In this document: positions 32,978-44,228 of the stretch, piece after piece
Layout of the letters: each line of letters starts with the position of its first letter
Numbering within the stretch: the first letter of the stretch is position 1
DNA from: Smallanthus sonchifolius
Taxonomy: Eukaryota > Streptophyta > Magnoliopsida > Asterales > Asteraceae
DNA: 64,000 nt
Assembly (NCBI GenBank): GCA_023525975.1
Contig: CM042035.1
Location: forward strand, 34,997,001 to 35,061,000
Direction of reading: 5' to 3'
Program-made: the position numbers and the translations under genes
Notes under the pieces: model-generated
What the model saw: the letters and a program-made list of their open reading frames with translations, nothing else
Told to the model about the DNA's origin: nothing
Database searches by the model: none

Positions 32978-35712
32978 TGTAAGGCCCCAAACCCGGGAGG
33001 CCTCACTTATTGGATTTACTCGTTCACAACGGTTCTTAAACTTGAATATCAAAATAACACAGCGGAAAATACTTCATTAAAACATAACATTACATTGTTC
33101 AACATGCGGAAGTGTAAACATTGTTTAAACATAACACAAACGAAAATCAAAACGTAACATGATGCCAGTCTTCATAAGCAGCCGGGTAACTCTTCATCGC
33201 TAGCCAAGTATCACCGTCCATCCTCTCCGCCTGCCTTAACCTGAATTTGCATACTAAAAAGTCAGCTACGCTGGTGAGTTCTAGCTTTACATAAAACTTT
33301 CACATAACCATTTGCCAAAAACATTTCATTCATTTATTTAATAAAAGCGTATGTAAATCATGCAATAACATAACATTAGACATAAGTCAACAATAAACCG
33401 AATTTGCGCCTTTTCGTAACCGTCAATTCCTATTTACAGCACGGTACTTCATAGAGTACACGCACCGACCTTGTGTAAGGTGCTCAATAGAGCACCCGTA
33501 CCCACATTAACCATTCATAACCGTCAATTCCCTTCAAGCATGGCGTCCCAAAGGATAGCTCGTACCACACCTTAAGTACTACTCCCTCGCAGAGAATAGT
33601 ACCTCATTAGGGATCCCGGTAATCCCCCATTGGTGACCGTCGTCACCCCTTTCCACCCAGTTGTACAACCGTTGGCCAGCCACAAAGGCCCCTATAAAGA
33701 TAAGGCCCATACATGCATACATACCTTAGCTCTCGAAGAAACTCATGGAAGATTCATTTATTTCGTGACTTTCATAAAAACCTTTACTTCTTTTCGGTTA
33801 AAGCATTCGCACGTTTTATTAAATAGCATTTCATTTGTAAACATTTTGTAAACTACATTTAGCAACACATTTCAACTTTCCTTTCGTAAACATCATTTCA
33901 TAAAACATTATCGTGTAAGTATGCACACCAGCCTAAATCGTAGTTCAAAACAGTAAAAGTAGGGCTCTAGAACTCACCTGGTAAGCTAGCCTCAATACAT
34001 TATCTACCGCCAAAACTATGTCATGCACAATCTGAATAAATGGATAATTATCAGGTCTATACGACACTAGCCAGTTTACTCTATATCTGATCCAGCGAAC
34101 TTGATGTCAAGTTTGCCCTCTATAACCCCAACGAACTTGCTAAGTTCGCCGACAATAATCCAGCGAACATATTGCTACGTTCGCCCACTATACCAAGCGA
34201 ACTTAAGGTTAAGTTTGCCCTAACGATCCCATGGCGAACATAATAGGTTTGCCCAAACAGTCCAGGAGAACATAACAGGCTGTCTACAACTCCAAAAACC
34301 CTATTTCTTATAATCCCGTCTATAAAGATCGTGCCCAAACCGTACTGAGGACGTCCAAGTTGTAAAATCATGTTTCGCTATTTTTAACGAAAATCGGGCA
34401 GAGTCCCGTTTGTTTTTGGCTAAACCCGACAATATCCAATTGTCCAATTCCAACATAAAACTACACCAATAATCCAGTAAGTCGCACTTTATATTCTAGT
34501 ACCAAAACCATACTTCCATTCATCCATTACTTGATAATTATAATAAAGATAGTATAATCATAACCCATTTTTAACATGTCTGAAAAATGTTCTGGAAAGA
34601 CGTCCCCGATAAATTTCCCGAGTCCCCTGCCACTAACCAACACTAGATATATAAGTTTGACAAGTTATACCTTCATGTACGGAACGTACTAAACGTTTTT
34701 GTACGAAACTGCTGAGCACCACGCGAGAAGAAACGTGTTTTGCCCATAACTTGGTCATACGGACTCTGATTTTGGTGATTCAAGTGGCCATGAACTCGTC
34801 TCGCCGAGCCCCACTAGCGCCGCCAGTTGCCGCTGCCAGAATCCGCCGCCTCCCCCGTCGGAAATACCGGCAGTAGTCGGATTTCCTTGTTTTGGCCCGA
34901 AAACTTCATCTTTTTGAACCAAGCTTTCTTGTTGCCTTAGATCGGACCTTTAGGAACTCTTTTAGAACAAAAGCCCCAAATTCTAAGGTTACCGGAAAAA
35001 CGGGTTTTCACCAGAAACCTTGTGTTTCTCGCCGGATCTACCATAAAATCACTTCAAAACTTTAGATCCATTCTTATAACACCTTAATAAGTCCTTGTTG
35101 GAACGAGTACATACCAGATCTTAGGAAATCGGGTGTTTAAAGCCTTCGCCGGAATTTACAACTTAACTCACCGGAAAACGCGATTACCACCACCTCCTGC
35201 CGCCGATCGCCACCCTACAGCTCCGCCCTTCACCTCCACCTACCACCACGAACCACCAACCTCTTCCACCTCTCTTCTCGTCGGAATCCGATCGCCGGAA
35301 AATGGCTCTTGGCCGGATTTCTCTCTAGAACACACACATGTGTGTGTTTTGTTTTGTAACAAATGAGGAGTCCCACTAGAGATTTCATTTAAATAGGTGG
35401 GTTCATTTCGACTCGTTCACGTTCGAAAACTCTCGTGAAGGTTTGTTTTAATTATTAAACTCGGGTTTAGAATATCCTGGGCAATGAAATATTATTTTTA
35501 AATAAAACCGGCATGAGGTTAATATTAATTCTCCTTTTTAATATTCGTTCATGTGTCGGTGGATTTATTATTCTCGTCCGACAACGTACAACGCAAGTCG
35601 GATACGCGACATCAATCGGTCATGTAAAAATCTCGTTATCTTTCTCGTGGAATTTCTTTGCTTTATCGCTACGAAATAAGCTTCGTAAAAATCTAAATTT
35701 TGGGATGTTGCA
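32978..35712 (-). mobile_element. Gypsy solo LTR K (2,735 bp)
   Basis: On the minus strand it starts TGCAACATCCCAAAAT and ends CCCGGGTTTGGGGCCTTACA. Perfect TCTTC repeats flank it (32973-32977 and 35713-35717), and copia D coding resumes on the far side, so it is a solo LTR. Its ends and several internal blocks match the LTR of J (55269-57127): the same family, with a longer and diverged 5' half. It carries a decayed array of GCGAACTT/AAGTTCGC units at 34094-34254 and a minus-strand CTATTTAAAT box near 35390. Confidence 0.93.
34094..34254 (-). repeat. Decayed GCGAACTT/AAGTTCGC array in gypsy LTR K
   Basis: Five units are visible, including ACGAACTTGCTAAGTTCGCC (34131-34150) and GCGAACTTAAGG...AAGTTTGCC (34197-34219). 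Some have loop expansions or single arm changes. Sequence on the J-equivalent side (CAGGTGAGTTCTAGA) shows the array occupies the same LTR position as the GCGTACTT array in J. Confidence 0.88.
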
Positions 35713-37077
35713 TCTTCGGAGATTTACTAGTGCTCACACTGAACCTGATAGATATGGATTTGTCTTGCTAGAAGAGGAAGTCTTTGTTATGGATTCATGT
35801 GAACCCATCAACTATAAGACAGCAGTTAAGGATGTTGAATCTGATAAAAGGCTTGAAGCCATGAAATCAAAGATTCAGTCCATGTATGAAAATCAAGTCT
35901 GGGACTTGGTGCCTGCTAATAGCAAAGCTATTGGAAGCAAATGGGTCTTCAAGAAGAAGATCGATATGGATGGAAACATACACACATTCAAAACAAGGCT
36001 GGTGGCAAAAGGTTTCACTCAAACTCAAGACATTGATTATGATGAAACTTTTTCGCCGGTAGCAATGCTCAAATCAATCATAATTTTATTTGCCATAGCC
36101 GCATACTATGATTATGAGATATGGAAAATGGATGTCAAAATCATCTTCTTAAATGGAAATCTAAATGAAGATGTCTATATGGATCAATCAAAAAGTTTTG
36201 TTAGCTCCAAACATCCTGAAAAGGTGTGTAAACTCAAGAAATCCATCTACAGATTGAAATAAGCATCAAGAAGCTGGAACCTTCGTTTTGATGAAAAGAT
36301 CAAAGAGTTTGCTTTTATCAAAAATGAAGATGAACCATGTGTACACATGAAATCTAGTGGGAGCGTGGTAGTTTTCTTGATTCTGTATGTGGATGACATA
36401 CTTCTCATTGGAAATGATATTCCAACATTGAAAGATGTCAAATCTTATCTTGGAAAGTCTTTTGCTATGAAAGATCTTGGTGAACCTACATACATACTTG
36501 GAATAAAGATTTATAGAGATAGATCAAAGCGACCTATTGGATTAAGCCAATGTACCTACATAGACAAAGTGATGAAACTCTTTTCAATGTAAAATTCCAA
36601 GCGTGGGTATATGCCATGTCACCTGGTACTGTTCTCTGCAAATCTAAAAGTCCTAGCACGGATGAAGAGATTAAAAGGATGAATAAGATCCCATATGCCT
36701 CGGCAATAGGATCAATTATGTATGCTATGCTTTGCACCAGACCCGATGTATCTTATGCTTTAAGCATGACTAGTAGATACCAGCAAAACCCGGGAGAGAA
36801 TCACTGGAAAGCAGTAAAAAACATACTTAAGTATTTGAATAAAACTAAAGATGTGTTCTTGATTTATGGAGGGTCAGAGGAAGAGCTTACTGTGAGATGT
36901 CACACTGATGCTAGTTTTCAAACTGATAGAGATGATTCTCGATCACAGTCAGGACATGTTTTTACCTTGAACGGAGGAGCTGCCACTTGGAAGAGTTCCA
37001 AACAGAAAGTCGTTGCCCAATCAACTACAGAATCAGAGTACATTACTACATCAGAAGCCGCACATGAAGCTGTGTTG
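35713..37077 (+). pseudogene. Copia D reverse transcriptase and RNase H, truncated
   Basis: After K the frame resumes with a degenerate linker, then RT: SKWVFKKKIDMDGNIHTFK, LVAKGFTQTQDIDYDETFSP, WKMDVKIIFLNGNLNEDVYM, then YVDDILLIGNDI. RNase H blocks SRYQQNPGENHWKAVKNIL and ATTESEYITTSEAAHEAV-like residues follow. Lesions: stop at 36260 and a frameshift near 36600. Coding homology stops after SEAAHEAV at ~37077, where sequence shared with element B/C begins. Confidence 0.9.
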
Positions 37078-37178
37078 GAGCATATTCTGGTGACAACGAG
37101 CTTGAAGATATTATGTCTTAGTCTTAGAGTCTTTGACTTGTATTTGATAGAATTGTTAGCAACAGTTAAAGGGGAGTC

Positions 37179-37624
37179 TGTTAGGACATGTTTTGTAACT
37201 GTTGATAAAATTCTGTGTAAGTTCTGCTAGAGGCGAACTTAACAAGTTCGCCTAGCCTATCAGAGGCGAACTTATTAAGTTCGCCTAGTATATCAGAGGC
37301 GAACTTATTAAGTTCGCTTAGCCTATTAGAGGCGAACTTAATAAGTTCGCCTAAGCATCTTTTAGGCGAACTTAATAAGTTCGCCTACTTCAGAACTGGT
37401 GCCTATATATTGACAGAACATGGTCTGTTGAGAAAAGGGAGGGGAGACGATATCAGAGTAGACGAGAGAGAATTCTTGTAACCTGATATTGGTGGAATAC
37501 AAAGAGTTTATTTACACCGTTGTTGATTGAGTCACACGAGCACGTTGATCATGGATTCTGCACGTTATCACCGTGTCGTACCGCGAGTCTAGAGATCCGT
37601 CATGCACCGAATTTGGGACCTACA
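37179..37624 (+). repeat. LTR of copia element C (446 bp)
   Basis: It starts TGTTAGGACATG and ends GGACCTACA. Five full palindromic units lie at about 37231-37386, then a CTATATATT box near 37405. It is the same LTR subfamily as B and is related to, but distinct from, LTRs A and E. Confidence 0.92.
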
Positions 37625-37928
37625 AGTGGTATCAGAGCCTATGATCTTGATTAGCAAAGATTCGTGGTGTTTTCGTGTCCAATCAACATCAAAATTCAGA
37701 GAATTTGAAGGATTTTTCATCTTTTTCGTGTTCTTGATAAAAATGGAAGATTTTTGATCAATTTGGATTGATTTTGGATTGGTTTGAAGGAATTGATCCG
37801 ATAGGATTGTTCCTAATCAGTTTCTACACAATCATACGGTTCAGAATTGCTTAATTACATCATTTTGATCAGAAATCATGATTTTCAGCCTACTTTGTTC
37901 GTGTTTGGGTTTCTGAGTTTGTTACAGC

Positions 37929-38085
37929 AGTTTAAGCGAACTTGCTAGTTCCTGTGCAGGCGAACTTAGCAAGCGAACTTATTAAGTTCGCTTCTCACAG
38001 TTTAAGCGAACTTAATCAGTAGGCGAACTTAATCAGGCGAACTTGTTAAGTTCGCTTGGTGTTTCAGTCAGGCGAACTTAGCTAG
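37929..38085 (+). repeat. Leader cluster of GCGAACTT/AAGTTCGC units (element C)
   Basis: A mix of half units and full units (for example GCGAACTTATTAAGTTCGC near 37975) lies about 300 bp after the PBS. Element E has the same kind of cluster at 50350-50550. Confidence 0.88.
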
Positions 38086-38171
38086 TCTTAAAAAAAAAAA
38101 ATTAAAATTTATGGAACTGATTATGATCTTTTTTTGTAACAATATACGGGTATAAGGGAAAATAATTAAAA

Positions 38172-39768
38172 TTATAGCAGTACCTTAGCCGGTAGTTTCT
38201 TCATTATGTGCCACATATAAAGCCGATGCCGAGAATCAGTAAAAACTTGCAAAATGGCTTGCCTCATTGAAGGATCTTGATTGGTTAAAACTAAAGTTGA
38301 CTGCTTCCCATGAGCTTTAAGAAAAGATTCCAGCAACCATTTGTATGAATCAATGGTTTCACTATATAACAAACCAGCTCCGAAGGTAACACATCGCTTA
38401 TGGTGATCAACACCGCTAAATGGTACGAAAATCATATTATACCTAATGAAAAAAATAAAAGTTTAAAAGCATGGTGAGATTGACAAATCTATGTAATATA
38501 TAAGTAACAATATTGTAAATGGTAGGTAAAACATACTTGTTAGTTTGGTATGTGGCATCAAATGCATGTACATCACCAAAAGCTTGGTAGTTTAACTTAG
38601 AAATCTCATCAGCCCAGAAAAGAGATCTCAACTGCCCTTTTTCAGAAGTAAAGTCAAAATAAAAGTCGGGTAAATTTTCAAAACGATCAGCCAACCTATC
38701 TATATCTAACTGGGAATCACGATCACCTATAAAAATTCTAATAGATTGGCTAAAGTTCTTGAAATCTGTAGCAGTCATGTTATGATGTCCGCCTTTCATG
38801 GAAACTTGTAGCTTATGACATAAACTAGGACCAATTCTATTCAAACTCATTTGATGATTAAACTGTTTGGATGAAAAGGGAAGCTTCCTTGAAATCGTGT
38901 TCAAATCACTATTAAAACTCTCAATAAGAGAATGATTGCGGTTCTCATCAAACTTTAACAACAAATAACAAGATGTTTCTTTACAAATTTTAAGTAAGAT
39001 GTGGGCCTTGCAATCAGAAACTGAAAAGGAGCTTTGCCTAACATACATCGAACTTTCACACAAAGTATCAAATTTATGTTTACACAGGGGCTTTCCATAT
39101 TTGTTACACCTAAAGTATTTTTTTGTAACAACACTTCCCGTTACTTTGATTGACCTACATGCACTGAAAACCCAGACATTTCAACATACTTTTGATACAT
39201 GGACAAAGAGTCTTCACAAGATTTGAAAATAGGCCCTTGAACTGGTTTCAATTCATCACTAACATTAGGAGTCCAAAATGTGGTTCCATTAGGAGATTCA
39301 AAAATATACGTTGGTTCAGAGCCTTTGTAACCTTCAAAAGAATAATTTTCTGAATTTAGACCAAAAAATTTAAAAAATAAATAATAATCTATTATATATG
39401 AAAAAATAATTTATCATCACTATCAAAATGTTTTTAATTAGTACCTGATAATGGTATATTTAGATCAGTTGGAGAGACTTCAGCATGAACAGCTGAAAAA
39501 AAATGAAATAAAATGGTTATCCAAATCTATATAAAAACTTTGAGTATCGAACATATAAAAACTTTGAATATAAATAAAATTTACTTTGAAGAGGGGAACA
39601 AACATAGGAAGGATTATCCAAATCTATAAAATTTTCAGAGATGAGACGTGTAGGAGATTGGTTGCCCCCATTAAAGATGTCATCTTCATTTAATGAATCT
39701 GTAGATGGGATCCGAGAGATCATTAATGGAGAAACTGTATCATTTTCAAAGATTTGTGAAAAAGACAT
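38172..39768 (-). pseudogene. FAR1-related (FRS/MULE transposase-derived) gene fragment
   Basis: The minus strand from 39768 encodes a leader (MSFSQIFENDTVSP), then the FAR1 DNA-binding region (TTFWTPNVSDELKP, SMYQKYVEMSGFSV; YFRCNKYGKP; SDCKAHILLK, ENRNHSLI) and the start of the MULE transposase domain (LFWADEISKLNYQAFGDV, FDATYQTNK, PFSGVDHHKRCVTFGAGLL, HRLYMWHIMKKLP). A 94 nt intron (38536 to 38443) with GTATGT and CATTAG ends splits NK|YN; its splice sites look intact. A frameshift near 39160 and loss of everything after KKLPAK make it a pseudogene. FRS proteins are domesticated Mutator transposases acting as nuclear transcription factors; whether this was a host gene or a transposon copy cannot be told. 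Confidence 0.82.
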
Positions 39769-40298
39769 GGTTGAACATTCAAAGCATTGAGTAATGGAGG
39801 ACGAAAATGGGGTAGGTTAAGACAATTGGTGAAGATGAAGTAAGGTACAAACAGGTAATTAAGAAGAAACTTGAAAGAAAAGAGTGAAAGACCATCGAGC
39901 ATTGTAGCCATTAATGCATGGATTGATCTTCAAAATAACCAAGTACAACAAATTTAATGCATGGATAGTATTATAAATAATAAAGTACAACAAAAATCTA
40001 AGAATTAAAAAGAATGATTGGACATATATTAGTTGGAAAAGGAAATGGGAAAAGAATATATTGGATGTTTCCAAGAAAGTACAAAAAAATCTTGATATTA
40101 AATGTGATCATATGACATGTCTAGGTTGGAAAATGATGGTATAAAAGAAATACCGAAAATACCCTTCAAAGGATAATGACAAAAAGGTAGAAATATGATG
40201 ATGTGGCCGATTTTGAGCCATATAATGAGATTGCATGAGTTTCACAACTCAAAGGGGGTTATAGTTTATACTTCCCATATATATATATATATATATAT
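39769..40298. other. Non-coding spacer before the TIR element
   Basis: AT-rich sequence without supported coding. It ends in a TA dinucleotide run (about 40277-40298) that borders the left TIR. Confidence 0.5.
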
Positions 40299-40516
40299 AA
40301 ACTCTTGTGAAAACCCTTAAACTTATTTTGGACCACACATTAGTTTTCTCATTTTTTGATTTATTTTTAAACTTCAGGATCAATTTTGTCATTTACATAC
40401 TTTCTCTCTAAATCCTGCATCTCTTTTGTCTACATCTCATTTACCACATTCATTAGCAACCTCCTCTCTCTCTCTCTCATTTGCTCGCCTTCTCAAATCT
40501 CCATATCTAAAAGAAA
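40299..40516 (+). repeat. Left terminal inverted repeat
   Basis: It begins AAACTCTTGTGAAAACCC and ends near ATCTAAAAGAAA. It pairs with 47862-48092 with a few mismatches and a small indel at the outer end. A CT-rich tract is included. Confidence 0.85.
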
Positions 40517-40732
40517 ACCCTGAGTTGTTGTGAAAAAACCCTTAAACTCAATGTAGGCCACACATTCATTTCTTAATATTTTAATATGTGGCTGTTATTA
40601 ATTGTGCATTTTTAATATATTTAATAAAAAACGTGTGGCTTATATTAAATATAAGGCTAAAATAGTAATTCCACTTTGTTTTCTTAACCCACTCTCTCTC
40701 TCTTATTAAAAGCTGAATTTGCGTGTGTAAAC

Positions 40733-41046
40733 TGATGTCGAGTTAGACCCGGAACGCGACCCGTTGCAAGAGCATAGCGCGCATGACTAAACCAGATCAA
40801 AAGAAACCGATTAAGCTATTTTAATTTCGGTATTTTATTTTTCCGTATTTAGTTATTTGTTTTCGTTTCCTAGAATAGTGGACTTTTAGTTGGTTGTGTT
40901 TATCTTTTGTTTTGGCTTGTTTAAAACCTTGTAACCGGGTTCTATTTTTTTCTTAGTTATTGAATTTGATTAGACTTATCAACTTGGAGGGTTTCTCCAA
41001 TTTTCTAGGTCGTGGATTAGTGACCCAATTTCGGCAGCCGGTTTCA
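40733..41046 (+). repeat. 5' LTR of element F (314 bp)
   Basis: It has the same ends as the 3' LTR. It carries an extra ~16 bp (a duplicated TATTTT/CCGTATTT segment) not found in the 3' LTR. Confidence 0.95.
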
Positions 41047-41048
41047 AG

Positions 41049-41066
41049 TGGTATCAAGAGCAAGGT
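41049..41066 (+). promoter_or_regulatory. Primer-binding site of element F
   Basis: TGGTATCAAGAGCAAGG follows the LTR after AG. It resembles the tRNA-Met complement with one inserted A. Confidence 0.85.
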
Positions 41067-41074
41067 TATCTCTA

Positions 41075-42170
41075 ATGGCTGATCGAGATCGCCGTGATCA
41101 TCATAATTATCCCCGTCGATTCGCCATCGGAGGCAACGAGGATCATTATCAAGACCCACGGGATGTGGCAGAGATCAAACGATTGCAGCAAAGGGTGCGG
41201 GACCTATAGTTGCAACACGAGGAATGCTGGGAAAGGATCGAAACAGATTCAGATATGTGGAATGTTGAAAACGAAGGGGAACACAACCCTTTCGGTCGTC
41301 GGTATCGTAATCAGGAGCCGCAACAACAGGACGCTCTTCGCAACATGGGAATTCGATTTGAAATTCCAGAATTTGAAGGTCTAGCTCAGCCAGATGAATT
41401 TATCGATTGGCTACGTACCGTTGAGCGAGTATTTGATCTAAGAGATATCCCAGATCGATTGAAGGTAAAACTTGTTGCTGTTAAGTTACATAAGTATGCC
41501 TCGTTGTGGTGGGATCATGTTAAACAAAAACGAGCACAAGAGGGGAGGTCGAGGGTGCAATCTTAGGATAAGATGAAAATGATTTTGAGAGCTAAGTTTC
41601 TACCCGTTAACCACCGCCAAGATGCTTATCTTGAATACCATAATCTGATGCAAAACTCCACAACTGTGGAAGATTTCATAGCAGAATTCGATCGACTCCG
41701 AATGAGATGCCAAGCCGATGAAGAGGAGGAGCAGGTGATTGCACGGTTCTTCGGTGCTTTACGACCAGAAATCTCTATTGTGGTACAACTACAAGCATAC
41801 TAGACTTTTAATGATGTGTGTAGACTAGCACTTAGAGTCGAGACGCAATTGAAAGCCAAGGCCAAGGCTAACACCACCCGTTTCACTCCCACTAGCCGTA
41901 GCACACCAAGTACTGCATCTAATAAAATTAGACCACCAAGAACAGAAGCACCAGGGTGCAGCACTCCTTCTATCTCTATTTCGGGGGCACTTAGATGCTT
42001 CAAGTGCCAAGGGTTAGGTCACCTCAAACGGGATTGACCGAATAAACATTTAGTCACCTTTACGGAGGACACCGTACCCGTTTATGACACGGAAAATGAG
42101 GTGGAGGATGAAAATATAACTTCTGAGGTTTTGTATCCGGATCGAGGTGAAGCACTAGTTTTCTCAACGA
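41075..42170 (+). pseudogene. Gag of element F, broken
   Basis: The frame from ATG 41075 (MADRDRRDHHNYPRR) holds a retrotransposon gag domain (FEIPEFEGLAQPDEFIDWL, LWWDHVKQKR, VEDFIAEFDRLRMRC). A zinc knuckle, CFKCQGLGHLKRD, follows at ~41995-42036; its last cysteine codon has become TGA. Other in-frame stops are at 41207, 41564 and 41801. An acidic segment follows. Confidence 0.88.
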
Positions 42171-44218
42171 GTGCTTCACACATCCACTCCCAAAACGGAG
42201 GACGACACCTTGTGGTTGTGCAATAATATTTTCTGGACCAAATGCACCATGAAAGGAAAAGTATACAGTGTTATAATAGATGGGGGCAGTTGTGAAAACA
42301 TGGTTGCCACAATTATGGTTGAAAAACTTGGAGTACATGTGGATAATCATCCTGAACCTTACCAGCTCACATGGTTAAAGAAAGGAAATTTGGTTAAGGT
42401 CAGTCAATGGTGTTTAGTTCAATTTTCCATCAGTAATAAATAAGTTGACGAAGTCTGGTGTGAAGTGATCCCCATGGACGCATGTCACATACTCTTGGAT
42501 AGTCCTTGGCAATATGATCGTCGATCTAGACATGACGAGTTTCATAACACATATAGTTTTAAAAAGGACGGGGTGTATTACACTAGCACCATTGGATCCT
42601 CGGGTAACACAGTCGGAAGCCTTAATCCTTACGAAGTCAGAATTTTTAAATTGCACCAGAGATGCGGCCTCACCCTTCGTATTTCGTCTTTTGATAGCTG
42701 AAGAAAACCCAGTTCACATGGTTATTCCAGTCTCGGTCCAACCCTTGATTGATGAATTCAAAGATGTTTTTCCAGAAGATATCCCACTGGGCTTACCGTT
42801 AATGCGGGCCGTACAACATTGCATCAATTTTGTTCATGGTGCTAGTATCCCAAAAAAACTTGCATACAGGATGAACCCCAAATATTTTGAAGAATTGCAT
42901 AGGAAGGTGACAGAAATTTTGGAGAAAGGACTAATAAGAGAAAGCATGAGCCCGTGTGCCGTTCCAGCCCTCCTCGTCCCAAAACCGGGTGGCGCTTATC
43001 GTATGTGCATAGATAGTAGAGCGGTTAATAAAATCACTATTAAATATATATTTCCTATTCCGCGTTTCAAAGATCTATTGGATCAAATACACGGAGCCCA
43101 TGTGTTTTCCAAAATCGACCTACGTAGTGGTTTTCACCAAAAACGTATGAGACCCGGAGATGCATGGAAAACCTCCTTTAAGACGCGTGATGGCTTGTAC
43201 GAGTGGATGGTTATGCCTTTTGGTTTATCCAATGCACCGAGCACTTTCACGAGACTAATGAAATAGGTATTTAAACCCTTTATTGGTTGATTTGTAGTCA
43301 TTTACTTCGATGATATATTGGTTTTCAGCAAGGATACAAACGACCACCTTCGCCATATTCGTGAGATTTTTCTAGTCTTGCTAGAATATAAGCTATTTGC
43401 CAACCCAAAGAAGTGCCATTTTCTTACTTCCGAAGTCATTTTTTTGGGGTATTTGCTCTCGGGCCAGGGTAATCAGATGCGGAAGTTTTTTGATTGATTA
43501 TTAAAATTTTTATCAAATTTGGGTTTTCTCCAAATTTCTCCGCCATTGCCGGTTTCAAGTGGTATCAGAGACAGGTTAGCATTAAGATGGATGAGACTAA
43601 GGTTACGACAATAACTACGTGGCCAGCTCCTACGTCATTGCATGAAGTTCGAAGCTTCCATGGGTTAGCATCATTTTATCGGTGGTTTATACGTAACTTC
43701 AGCACCAGTGTTGCACCGATTACGAAATGCTTGAAGGGGAGTAAATTTGAGTAAACGAACGCCGCTCAACGTGCTTTCGACGAGCTTAAGATACGTGTCA
43801 CCCAAGCACCGGTTTAGCTCTACCTAACTTTAATGAAGTTTTTCAGGTAAAATGTGACGCATCGGGGGTAGGCGTTGGAGGTGTCTTGAGCCAACTAAAT
43901 CGCCCCATCGCTTTCTTTAGCGAAAAGTTTAACGAGATACGACGCAAGTACAGTACGTATGATAAAGAGTTCTACGCTATTATTCGCAGCATTGAATATT
44001 GGCGCCACTATCTCCTATCAGGTGAATTTATCTTATAATCGGATCATAAAGCACTAAAGTATATCCAATCTTAGTCCAAACTTAACCCGCGACATGCCAA
44101 GTGGGTGGAAATGTTACAAGATTTATCCTTTGTAATCTGCCATAAGTCAGGAACTGCTAATACCGTGGCTGATGCGTTGAGCCGCCGACATGCCCTGATG
44201 TCCTCCCTTTGAGTGTAG
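42171..44218 (+). pseudogene. Protease, RT and RNase H of element F, broken and with an internal LTR/PBS-like insert
   Basis: Protease carries IIDGGSCENMV, so the active-site triad reads DGG. RT follows in another frame: YRMCIDSRAVNKITIKY, FSKIDLRSGFHQKRM, MPFGLSNAPSTFTRLM, then YFDDILVFS after stops at 43264 and ~43288. Between FLGYLLSGQG (to ~43469) and MDETKVTTI (from ~43588), ~120 bp of LTR-end/PBS-like sequence interrupts the frame. RNase H continues (CDASGVGVGGVLSQ, YDKEFYAIIRSIEYW, DHKALKYI, ADALSRRHA) with several stops. Frameshifts near 42500 and 43745 are likely. Confidence 0.87.
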
Positions 44219-44228
44219 GTAACTAGTT

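Larger units (their letters stand above)
28813..37077 (+). mobile_element. Ty1/copia element D (Tork-like), truncated and interrupted
   Basis: It contains a partial 5' LTR, PBS, long leader, broken gag, integrase, then solo LTR K, then RT/RNase H ending abruptly at 37077. The RT wording (YVDDILLIGND, YASAIGSIMYAMLCTRPDV) and the HWKAVKNILKYL block resemble Tork-type copia elements; this is an assignment by eye. The 3' end of RNase H, the purine tract and the 3' LTR are missing. It is the oldest layer of the central nest. Confidence 0.85.
37078..38090 (+). mobile_element. Copia element C fragment: 3' tail, LTR, PBS, leader
   Basis: It is the inverted copy of 6695-7307, extended by further leader. 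A ~100 bp tail with AAAGGGGAGTC, an LTR (37179-37624), AG, PBS TGGTATCAGAGCC, and leader with palindromic units to ~38085 follow one another. After a poly-A tract it abuts a FAR1-type fragment. The LTR has a purine tract on its left and a PBS on its right, so it is not a simple single insertion. Confidence 0.85.

Noticed and set aside
35133..35366. Proline-rich 77-codon ORF in solo LTR K
   Set aside because: It is on the strand opposite to the LTR, has no domain, and reflects a GC-rich patch of the LTR.
39859..40074. Leucine/phenylalanine-rich minus ORF right of the FAR1 fragment
   Set aside because: Composition follows the AT-rich sequence and it does not continue any FAR1 homology.
43469..43583. 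The insert in pol of F as a spliceosomal intron (GT...ACAG)
   Set aside because: Joining the edges does not restore the frame and the interior clearly resembles an LTR end plus PBS.
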